NCBI GenBank assembly: GCA_963989245.1
Contig: OZ022339.1
Span: 20,202,563-20,266,562 of the forward strand
DNA length: 64,000 bases
From: Nansenia antarctica
Taxonomy: Eukaryota; Chordata; Actinopteri; Argentiniformes; Microstomatidae
Direction: 5' to 3'
Shown here: piece by piece, positions 13,254-21,169 of the stretch
Numbering within the stretch: the stretch's first letter is position 1
Layout: each line of letters starts with the position of its first letter
Notes under the pieces: generated by a model
What the model saw: the letters and a program-made list of their open reading frames with translations, nothing else
Database searches by the model: none
What the model was told of the DNA's origin: nothing
Made by a program: the position numbers and the translations under genes

Positions 13254-13966
13254 ACAATCATTTGCAACAAGTGTCTTACATTTTGAGTCGTTATGTTTAA
13301 TGAATGAAGCTAGGTGTGTTCATTGTGTTCAAATTTAGCTGACTGTGGCAAGCATTTTGCATCACATGAGCTTTAATTTGAGAATTTGAGCAGAGTTTTT
13401 TGCAACTTGTGTTTTAGCAAGACAAAATGTGTTTAGATTTATGAGAAAAGGAGGATTGTGTTTTGTGAATTGTGTCTTCATGTGAAATGTGTTTATGGTT
13501 TTGGCAAATGGGAGCTAGTTTTATTAAATGTGTTTAGAGAACTGGTCATTTGGTTTAGAGAATTGGCTTTTGTGTTTTAGCAATTGGGAAAAACTGTAAT
13601 TCAGATGCACGTCATTGGAGCTATACATATGTAAGACCATTTAGTACCCTGCCCCTGGTAACGGCTTCAATCAGAATAGTTCAGCCTCATAGATATGTCT
13701 CATCTAAATAATCATAATTCACCCATCCTGAAAAATGTCCAAAGCAAACAGAACCCACCAGAGAGTCTGTCCAGGATCATGTCAAAGACCTCGGGGGCCA
13801 GCTGCTCAAAGAAACAGTCGCTGGCCCGAACCTGACGACACTGACTGCGGGTCGTGATGGTCCTGACGGGATACGGCCGGCGTCTGCGGTGATACTTACC
13901 GGCGTCTGGGGGATACGGCCGCCGTCTGCGGTGGGTCACCGTGAATTTCCTTGTCACTTTCGCCAT
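8416..13966 (-). CDS. fbxo47: F-box only protein 47, ten coding exons, exon 4 interrupted
   Basis: FBXO47 is an F-box protein, the substrate-recruiting type of subunit of SCF ubiquitin ligases, with germline and meiotic roles in vertebrates. Coding exons on the minus strand: 13966-13759, 12510-12358, 12102-12026, 11860-11812 plus 10986-10958, 10872-10764, 10623-10450, 10252-10112, 9171-9029, 8875-8704, 8525-8416 (TGA at 8418-8416). All introns are GT-AG and phases agree. The total is 1365 nt, 454 residues, against 452 in human as I recall it. The F-box lies at about residues 55-95 (LAPEVFDMILDRLS, then ISVLSMVSKAI). Other diagnostic blocks are GLLFKRCTLLLPTKDRL, FWLTRILKPWP and SVLASKALNGR. 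The ATG at 13966 is preceded by an in-frame 5' UTR. Exon 4 carries a transposon that introduces a stop (TAG at 11746-11744), so this allele should be truncated after about 185 residues unless the insert is spliced out. Confidence 0.93.
9240..9307 (+). repeat. Teleost interspersed repeat tail
   Basis: It contains CATTTAGCAGACGCCTTTAT followed by CCAAAGCGACTTACAAG, a sequence shared by the ends of many teleost SINE/LINE families. It lies in the intron between FBXO47 exons 7 and 8 and abuts the inverted-repeat element that follows. Confidence 0.5.
9308..9876. mobile_element. Candidate inverted-repeat DNA element in an FBXO47 intron
   Basis: The left end AGCCCGGTACACACATAAAG and the reverse complement of the right end (AGCCTGGTACACATATAAGG) are similar. 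The interior carries GATAATC motifs near both ends. No clean target duplication was found, so the superfamily is open. Confidence 0.45.
10697..10744. repeat. (CT)n microsatellite
   Basis: About 24 CT dinucleotides in the short intron between FBXO47 exons 5 and 6, close upstream of the exon 6 acceptor. Confidence 0.95.
10958..11860 (-). pseudogene. fbxo47: FBXO47 exon 4, split by hAT insertion
   Basis: The acceptor CACTCAG precedes 11860 and the donor GTGAGAG follows 10958. Removing the 817-bp insert and one copy of the 8-bp duplication leaves 78 nt. These encode 26 residues (ending YGAFLQ), the same length as the matching human segment, with phase 0 at both ends. Read through, the frame runs into the element after SVQCQ and stops after 22 foreign codons. 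Confidence 0.9.
10995..11811. mobile_element. Non-autonomous hAT element inside FBXO47 exon 4
   Basis: The terminal repeats are CAGTGGCGTGTCCAG at 10995 and CTGGACACGCCCCTG ending at 11811. They are flanked by a perfect 8-bp target-site duplication CTTGGCAT (10987-10994 and 11812-11819). CAG-type ends with 8-bp duplications define hAT superfamily insertions. At 817 bp with no transposase-like frame, it must have moved in trans. The perfect duplication argues for a fairly recent event. Confidence 0.9.
12551..13599. mobile_element. Inverted-repeat MITE in FBXO47 intron 1
   Basis: It begins TTACAGTTTTTCTCAATTGC and ends with the near inverse, GCAATTGGGAAAAACTGTAA. Inverted similarity continues inward (TAAAACACA against TGTGTTTTA). 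Internally it holds a telomere-like palindrome (12922-13065) and a (CA)n tract (about 13218-13252). It has no transposase. TA or TTA target duplication is consistent with Tc1/mariner or a relative, but this is not settled. Confidence 0.7.
12922..13065. repeat. Palindrome with interstitial telomere-like repeats
   Basis: The arms 12922-12956 and 13031-13065 are about 35-bp inverted copies differing at one position. The left arm contains CTAGGGTTAGGGTTAG and the right arm CTAATCCTAACCCTAG. The loop holds further CCTAACCCTAACC units. The transcript or single strand could form a long hairpin. Confidence 0.8.
13869..13933 (-). repeat. In-frame 42-bp duplication in FBXO47 exon 1
   Basis: Two 23-bp copies of the same sequence start 42 bp apart (13869 and 13911). 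The encoded octapeptide HRRRRPYP therefore occurs twice, 14 residues apart, near the N-terminus. The RRRR runs resemble a basic nuclear localisation signal. Confidence 0.8.
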
Positions 13967-14349
13967 AATAACTGGAATACTGTCAAGCCTTTATTGCCCC
14001 ACAGATAATCTAGAAGCGAAAGGAAATAGCTAGTTAGTTAAACATGGTGGTTAGCCACAAACTGAAAAGTTGCTGGCTAGGATAGCTGCATGAACTTACC
14101 CAGCTGAGGAGAATGGCACTTGTCAATAAACCTTTGAAATTGTTGCCTTACTGAGCTTTAGATGCTCCTTCACAAGCTGTTATGTGTTCAGGTAAATATT
14201 GACACCACTGACATGAGACAATATAATAATAAACTATAATATATCTAAACTAAAGTCACCGACAGTTTTACCTCAGCCAGCGAGCTGCTATTGAGCTTGT
14301 GTGCTGCACAGTTCCTGCTCCCTCGCGAGGACACTCGCTGAACAACAAG
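13967..14349. promoter_or_regulatory. FBXO47 5' flank (promoter region expected)
   Basis: The 5' UTR reads from the minus strand into the ATG at 13966 (context TTATTATGGCG). No TATA box or other specific element is convincing. The MITE at 14350-14489 and an L2 3' end lie about 400 bp upstream and may bound the promoter. Confidence 0.3.
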
Positions 14350-14489
14350 GGGTGCGTTCGTAAACACGCTCTGGAAATCTGATCAGCACTCATGGAATGC
14401 CTGTTGTCCAATCAAATTACTTGGTCCCTTTATGACGTTGAACCCAGTGTGCGTTCCGGCGCTTTCAGAGCAAATTTACGAACGCACCC
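14350..14489. mobile_element. 140-bp Harbinger-like MITE
   Basis: It has perfect 15-bp inverted ends GGGTGCGTTCGTAAA (14350-14364) and TTTACGAACGCACCC (14475-14489), flanked by a 3-bp duplication AAG (14347-14349 and 14490-14492). Three-base duplications and GG-starting ends suggest PIF/Harbinger. Degenerate relatives lie at about 890-960 and 1795-1905. Confidence 0.7.
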
Positions 14490-14532
14490 AAGGAGCGCTA
14501 CCGCGAAATACGATCAGCTCGCGCCGTCATCT

Positions 14533-15330
14533 CGAATGAATGAATGGTCTTTATTGTCATTAATATAGTACAGGTACCAAACAACGAAATTTGGGAGGGG
14601 GGGCTCCCCTGGTGCTAGGAAAAAAAACTAAAAACAAGAAGGGAAAGGAGCTGGTTTACATAAATAAAGGCTATGTACACTATCCACTATACTATACTAT
14701 ACAAATAAAACACTGTGCTGTACTCTATGCTATGCTATACCTATTCTAACATTTCCTATCTCTGAACCTTATGTACCCGAGGGTTGTCATATTGCACATA
14801 GTGTTATTGCACATTCATTTAAAGTGTCGCAGTTTGCAGGTTTGAAATGTTCATAGTTGTGTTTCAGTATTGCACTTGATTTCAATCTAGTAGCTGCCAT
14901 CAAATTATCTAGATTGTCCAGGGCCTAGAACCTAGGTCTTTGCTGTGTTCAGGGCCTGAATGGCCCTGGGGTAGAAGCTGAGCTTCAGTCTGTTTGTCCT
15001 TGCGAACATGGTCCTGAACCGCCTGTCCGAGGGCAGCCGAGCAAAGTGTTCGTACCCAGGGTGGGATGGGTCTCTGGAGATCTTGGAGGCCTTCCTGAGG
15101 CAGCGTGTGTTGTACAGCTCTTCCAGAGAGGGGAGGGGGGCGCCGGTGATCTTCTGGGCCGATCTCACGACTCTCTGTAGCGCATTCCTCTCTGCGGATG
15201 TGCAGCTGGAGAACCACACGCAGATGCAGTAGGTGAGGATGCTCTCCACTGCGCAGCGGTAGAAGGTCACAAGCATCTCCTGTCCGATGTGGTTTTTCCT
15301 GAGGACTCTCAGGAAGTAGAGCCGCTATAT
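14533..15330 (-). mobile_element. L2-type LINE 3' end
   Basis: It reads on the minus strand from about 15330. The C-terminal part of ORF2 (about 100 residues, with LQRVVRSAQKITGAPLPSL and RCLRKASKISRDP) is followed by a 3' UTR ending TTTCGTTGTTTGG...AATAAAGACCATTC and a short ATTC tail at 14533. It is the same family as the plus-strand copy at 51285-51975, with which it shares the UTR end. It is 5'-truncated, as is usual for LINE copies. Confidence 0.9.
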
Positions 15331-15758
15331 ATTATAGTGAACTGCACCAACTCATATTATATATATAAACTATAATAAAGTTTTCAATCAATCAATCAAT
15401 CAATCAATGTTTGTCTGAGTTTTCAAAGGGGGCGTGGCTTAGCGATAGGTCCATTATGACTATCTTCGGACTTCATGGTTGTGTCCTAACTTCCCACATT
15501 TGCTTTCCCCATTCCCTAGCAACCACCTGGTCCTACCCAAAATACAGTCCCCCAGTGCCAAAACGAACTGTTTGATGTACAACAGTAGTGGTAACAGGGA
15601 GTTACAAAGTTATTTTATTTTATATAAATGATTGAAGTGTCTGAATTGTATTATGACACTGCCCGGAGCACATTTTTCTTTGCCATGTACTAGGGTGTTC
15701 ACACATATAATTTTGCCCCATGGTTCTATCGTGTACGGTTCAAAAGTTATCAAGGTTT
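15331..15758. other. Intergenic DNA beside ERV-2
   Basis: It contains an (ATCA)n run at about 15386-15408 and a reverse-complement copy (about 15425-15455) of the dispersed repeat near 5060. No gene is seen. Confidence 0.5.
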
Positions 15759-15762
15759 ACCT

Positions 15763-16075
15763 TGTCGTATATTTCTGTAGTATGTATGATCTATGTATGA
15801 ATATGTAGTATATTTTAAACACACACACACACACACACACACTGATCATTAACAGATGGCCCCTGGACCAGCTATCAGAGACCTGGGGGTTGGGCAAAGA
15901 CACACACACGCTGGCCCCTCCCCTCTGGAAGGAAACGGGGACAGAGGGAGAGAGAGCGCTCTCTTCCCACCCGAGGTCCATGGGGAACGCATGTAATGTA
16001 TAAATCTGCCTGTAACTGATTAAATTGTCTTAAACTAACTGTTCTTTGATTCATAACCAATAAGAATACACGACA
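15763..16075 (+). repeat. ERV-2 5' LTR (313 bp)
   Basis: It starts TGTCGTATATTTCTG and ends AATACACGACA. It contains an (AC)n tract near 15820 and a TATA-like TGTATAAAT near 15996. Its first bases match the ERV-3 LTR start (TGTCGTATATTT), while the U3 interior differs from both other proviruses. Confidence 0.85.
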
Positions 16076-16079
16076 GTAA

Positions 16080-16097
16080 TGGCGAGCCAGCCAGGAG
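16080..16097 (+). other. ERV-2 primer binding site (tRNA-Arg)
   Basis: TGGCGAGCCAGCCAGGAG follows the LTR after a 4-nt spacer. It is the reverse complement of the 3' end of vertebrate tRNA-Arg(ACG) plus CCA, a full 18-base match from memory. Confidence 0.8.
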
Positions 16098-17860
16098 ATA
16101 ATATAGCTTAATTTACAGTATTTTGCAAACTTCAATCTAACGAAGAAGGTAGATTTTCTGCAGAGATCTCTCTCTAGTCGATTGGTGTGTTTAAAATAGA
16201 CTGTAAATCTCAGATAAGTTATAGTCAAAAGAATCTGTGTAACGGTAATCTTGTTGGAATAGAAACAAAACTTTTCATAATCTTTGATGGGTGGGTGGTG
16301 AGAGCCGGACTTTGAAGCCCGTTTTTTGTAAAATATAGTGTTTGATGGTAAGGTTTGTTTGTACGGTATTGGAATATCGTGTGTGTCTGTGTAAAATTCG
16401 GTGAGGTTGTGTTTATGTGTTGGAGTGTGGGTGGACTGGGTAGTCTGTTTTATATTGTAGCAGTGGAGAACATGTGAGGCTCTTTTGTCTGTTTGAAGGG
16501 ACGCCATTGTGTGGGCGGCCATTTGCAGTGTACTGTCAGCAGAGCGTAGACGCCATTTGTGTTGTCCTGTGTAAGCGGAGCGATAACACGCACGCTCGGG
16601 CACGCGCGCAGACGCGCAGGACACACACAGAGACCTTCTAGAGGAACAGTGAAAAACATATGAGAAAGATTTGGATGAGATAAATAATAGTTTAACTGGA
16701 TTGAAAGATAATCTTGATATTGCTGTGTCGTGAAAAGTAATCGTTTATGAAAACAAGTTGTGTTAAAGAGATTGTTTTAAAGCAGGCTACAAACACGCGG
16801 TGGTTTCTCAAGGACAAAAGGGTTGTTAAATTGAGCCGCCTGCTTTCTGCCTCTGGCCTTTAGGCTTCGGACACGTAGGGGGGTTGCGTGTGATTGTTGC
16901 ATTACATAGACTATAGTATTTTAGATAGAGATATAGTGAATTGATCAGCGGGGTATTTTAAATAGTTTAGAGTTACGGTTAAAACATTCATAGCCTCCAT
17001 TTTACATGGAAGAGTTGGCGCATGCGCAATCGATGCGCGTTAGCCGGAGCACAGCTCCATCTGCTGGTCAAAATACGACAAGACATTTTTAAAACATTGG
17101 CTCTCTGTAAATTGATGAAATACAACCCTCCTTCATTGATGATGTTTGTAGAGGATTGTTAGATATTACTTTAATTAATTTAATTAATTACTAATTGATT
17201 GAATTAATTATTCAGATCATTTCATTTTCTGTTTCACAGAACTTTGATCAATTGTTTTGTGATAATCTAATAATAACCATTTCTTTGTGTCGATAATAGC
17301 TAATTGACTTTACAGGTTTACATCAATGAAGTGTCAATGAATAATTCTAACTAATCATTCATTCCTTTCACATAACAAGTTGATTTATTTACAGGTTGTA
17401 ATTAATATTTGTAATTTACATATTTTATTTTAGTTAGGTCATTTCCACAGTGTTTGATTAAGGAATAGCAGAATAGTACATATTTGATAGTTGAGCAGTA
17501 AAAGGGTTTTTGTGGATCGGTGAATACTTAGGTGTTGATCAGCCTTTGTGATTTAATAATTGTGTTGACCAGAACTGTAATTAGTATTGAATGAGTAATC
17601 AAGTGACACATATTCATAAACAATTAGGAAACACATTTAAGTATAAAGTACTTACACAGCTATTAGATTTAAGTTAATACTGCACTGACATACACAAGAG
17701 GCAAGTCTGTTATTCTGAAGTTGCAGGGTTTTTGTGGGGATGGTTAATACAGTTATATTGGACTAGCATTTGTTTAGCAAACAAGACAAAATAAGGTGGG
17801 TTGTAAGAAGCGTACACCTTATCTAATATAGAATATTGTCAGCATATTGAGCAAAGTAGA

Positions 17861-18100
17861 ATGGGGTCGAATTCCACGAAGCTGTTAAAAGATATTAGTG
17901 AACATCGTAGAATGTTGGCTACGTTATCCCCTATGGCTGTAGTGGAAAAAATGAATCCTCTTGTTAGGGAAATTAGCAAAATGTCTACGAAATGGAATAG
18001 CCGTTGGGCATACATTGAACAGCCGTGGCCGAAAGAGGGCAGCCTTAATTTACAATTAATTGCAACATTGGAGATACTTATCAATGGGCACAAAGCACAT
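17861..18100 (+). pseudogene. gag: ERV-2 gag, 5' part (cut by ERV-1)
   Basis: The first 80 codons of Gag start with MGSNST, a possible myristoylation signal, and run to the codon for His80. There the frame is interrupted by the ERV-1 5' LTR. It continues in the same frame at 30853 once ERV-1 and one ACAT copy are removed. This part corresponds to the matrix domain. Confidence 0.9.
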
Positions 18101-18517
18101 TGTAGTATATTTTTACACATTAATAGCTTTCTTATATAACGTATATCTTACACATATATTCACGTATATTTTTATTACTTCATATACACTTTATTAAATA
18201 CTTTTGATACTTCATTATAAACGATCTTGTCGCACATGCGCTGACACACACACACGAATTGTCGCACAATGCGCAGTCACACACACACACGCATGCACGC
18301 CCCCGAGGGTCTAGGCCAATCAGAGGCCTAGAAGGAAGGCTATAAAACTCTGTGCTCAAGGCTCGAGCGGCCTGTCTCTTGACTACCTTGAATCTCGTTG
18401 TGACTGTTGAGTGTGCCTGTAATCTGAAGACCCGACCTTTTTTGAATAAATACTTTTAAACCTGGGCCAGAAGTTTTCACCTCTTCTTTTATCACTGAAA
18501 CAGAGAAATATTCGACA
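18101..18517 (+). repeat. ERV-1 5' LTR (417 bp)
   Basis: TGTAGTATAT...ATTCGACA. U3 holds two imperfect direct repeats of about 36 bp (about 18228-18292, each with GTCGCACA, TGCGC and a CA run), a CCAAT box at 18316-18320 and TATAAAA at 18341-18347. The polyadenylation signal AATAAA is at 18445-18450. It is identical to the 3' LTR in every base I compared. Confidence 0.95.
18316..18347 (+). promoter_or_regulatory. ERV-1 LTR promoter (CCAAT and TATA boxes)
   Basis: CCAAT at 18316 and TATAAAA at 18341 are spaced as in a standard polymerase II core promoter. Transcription should start about 25-30 bp downstream, near 18370, which marks the U3/R border. AATAAA about 75 bp later supports this reading. 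Confidence 0.7.
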
Positions 18518-18521
18518 TAAG

Positions 18522-18539
18522 TGGCAACCACGAAGGGAC
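18522..18539 (+). other. ERV-1 primer binding site (tRNA-Arg)
   Basis: TGGCAACCACGAAGGGAC follows the LTR after the spacer TAAG. It matches the complement of vertebrate tRNA-Arg(CCG/TCG) 3' ends at 17 of 18 positions (A for G at position 5), from memory. Confidence 0.75.
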
Positions 18540-19068
18540 ATTTCCATAGCTCTGGATGATCGGTCGTTTTGCAATTCTTCAAGGCAACAAGGGTAAGTTT
18601 CTGCTGAATTCGCGAGGACAAGGCGGAGCTGCGCAAAATAGACTGTGTAAATCGAATGAGCTATATTTAAACCGAATCTTTAATATATAACTGGGTCGAG
18701 ATTAGTCAGAGAGAGCCGGGTTGTAAAACCTGTATTGTGAAAAGTGTTTTAATTGTACGATTTTGATCGTGTGTGTGGTTATTGTGGTATAGCAGAGAAG
18801 AAACTGCTGTAGTCTTGTTTTGAGAACAAGGTATTAGCATAAGCTAGGGGGAGACGTTTTTCTAGCGGGCTAATAACTGTGGTTTGTATCAGGCAATAGT
18901 CTGGTGGAGTGTAAAAGCTCAGGAGATAGCTCTATTCAAATGGTATGGAATTGGAATTCCTAGTTTGAAAGAGCAGAGTCCGTGCTAGTGAGCAGAAAAT
19001 AGCGCTATTTTAGAGATATGCATTGTTAATTTACTTGAGAAGCACGGAGGAAAAACGTGGTTTGAATA

Positions 19069-19258
19069 GAAAGGGCGCTATTTTTTCTTTGTGTGAAACG
19101 CATGTCAGAGAAGGCCGCTAGTTGTAAAGGGCGCCATATTTTTTCTTTGTGTGAAACGCATGTCAGAGAAGGCTGCTAGTTGTAAAGGGCGCCATATTTT
19201 TTCTTTGTGTGAATGCATGTCTGAATTGGCGCCAATTTTTCCCTTTGTGTGAATGGAT
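19069..19258 (+). repeat. 60-bp tandem repeat in ERV-1 leader
   Basis: Three to four copies of a roughly 60-bp unit with GGGCGCCATATTTTTTC, TTTGTGTGAA and GCATGTCAGAGAAGG, the last copy degenerate. Confidence 0.8.
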
Positions 19259-20012
19259 GCAGACTCAGTAGACACACAGGGCCTAGTAGAGAGCATATGC
19301 CATTTTAGAAGTATTTGAATAAGATTATCTTGGCAAATAATATGTTGAACTAAATTGAAAGATATTCTTGAAAATTGCTGTGTCGTGGAGAATAATAATT
19401 ATTGTGGAAAAGCAGTGTTGTGAAGATTAATCTTACAGTCTTGGCTTCTTTCACCCTGACATCCATTTTTTTCAAATACACACGCGCGGGTTTTGATAAA
19501 TGTCAGTACTCATCTCTTAAAAGATAACGATAAAACCATACACATAGACTGGGATTGATAAAAATAGAGATAGAGTGAATTGATCTCGGGGTATTTCAAA
19601 TAAGTTTAAAGGTACGGTTACTCGGAAAACGGGAGGGAAAACAGGGGGCCAGCACATTTTAAACACAGAGAGCATGCGGAGCCAATAGGCCCACTTTACA
19701 GAATATTGGTGAAAGAATCTAAAAGGTTAATGCATATATTGATGTTGTGAATGACTTTTCAGTATCCCATTGATTTAACTAATTACTTATCAGTTGAATT
19801 AATTATTCAGATCATTCATTTTCTGTTTCCCAAAACAATTGTTAAAAGTTAAAAGTTTTAAATCAATGTATATGATGATATAGTGAATAATTCTAACTAA
19901 TCATTCATTCCTTTCACTTAACAATTGATTTAGGTATAGATTGTAAAAGTAAAAAAGATAGATTGAGAGTTTTAGGTAAGATATAGTCATTCTGTAAAGA
20001 CATCTTCGGTGT

Positions 20013-20255
20013 GGCGGCCTCTACTGGTCGAGACACGATAGGACGTTTTTAATTCTTTACTGCCATCTAGTGGAAGAGACACGATAGGACGTTTTTAATT
20101 CTTTACTGCCATCTAGTGGAAGAGACAAGATAGGACGTTTTTAATTGTTTACTGCCCTCTAGTGGATGAAAAGATAGGACGTTTTTAATTGTGTACTGCC
20201 CTCTAGTGGATGAAACAATATAAGACATTTTTAATTGTTTGCTGCTCTCCAGTGG
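20013..20255 (-). promoter_or_regulatory. Array of CTCF-like motifs in ERV-1 leader
   Basis: A roughly 46-bp unit containing GATAGGACGTTTTTAATT is repeated. Each copy carries CTGCC(A/C)TCTAGTGG on the plus strand, that is CCACTAGA(G/T)GGCAG on the minus strand. This fits the CTCF core CCASYAGRKGGC exactly at 20060-20073, 20106-20119, 20152-20165 and 20196-20209. Weaker versions flank it at 20013-20027 and 20242-20255. Binding is predicted only from motif match. Confidence 0.6.
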
Positions 20256-21169
20256 ACGGAATACGATAAGACACTTTGGAACACTGGTTCTCCATCAGTG
20301 CATCCGCCTGAGGTCGACGACATAGTCTTTTACAATGATAAATGGATGGTTACTTCAATTAATTTAAGTAATTACAAATTGATTTAATTAATTATTCAGA
20401 TTATTTCATTTTCAGTTTTCACAAAACTTTGATCAATTGGTTTATAGTGGTCTAGGGATGACGTTTTCTTCCACAGGATTACATCAATGAAGTGTAAATG
20501 ACTAAGTCTAGTTGATTGTGCATTCCTTCCGAGTAGCAGGTCGATTTCCTTACAGATTGTAATTGATAATTGATCATTTTGTTCCTTTCAAATAACAAAT
20601 CGATTTCCTTACAGATTGTAATGAATAATTAATCATTTTATTCCTTCCCAATGACAAGTCGATTTCTTTACAGGTTGTGATTAATATTCGTGTTTTACAT
20701 CTTTTTATTTGAAGTTAAGTTCTTTTTTCACAGTTCTTGATTAAAGAATAGCAGAACAGTTTCTATCCGAGGATTGATCAAGCAAGGGGTTGTGGATCAG
20801 AAAGACTCAGAGCGTGACCTGCTGTTGTAATTTGATAATTGTGTTGAACAGCCTTTGTAGTTTAATAATTAAGTTGACCTGAACTATAATTAGTATTGAT
20901 TGAGCAATTAAGTGACACATTCATACATAATAAGGGAAAAAACCATTTAGATTAAAACGCATACACATAGATTACATTTAAGTCAATAATACACAATACC
21001 ACTGAAACAATCCGTTGTTCCGGAGTTGTAGTGTTCTGTGTGGACAGTTGACACAGTTAAGAGTTGGACTAGCATCTGTTTAGCAGATACAGCAACAGAA
21101 GGTGGGTTGTAAGGAAAGTACACCTTATAGCATATTTTCAGCATATTAAGCAGTATAAATATTTCAGAC

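Larger units (their letters stand above)
18540..21169 (+). other. ERV-1 long untranslated leader
   Basis: About 2.6 kb without a long frame, much longer than most gammaretroviral leaders. It holds a 60-bp tandem repeat (19069-19258), a repeat array with CTCF-like motifs (20013-20255) and AT-rich blocks with AATTAATTA and ACAGATTGTAAT. Related blocks occur in the ERV-2 leader (17160-17460) and, inverted, in ERV-3 (47330-47600). A splice donor and packaging signal are expected here, but I could not place them. Confidence 0.7.

Noticed and set aside
15875..16624. Minus-strand frame of 249 codons across the ERV-2 LTR and leader
   Set aside because: It runs antisense through the LTR, primer site and leader, with no motif.
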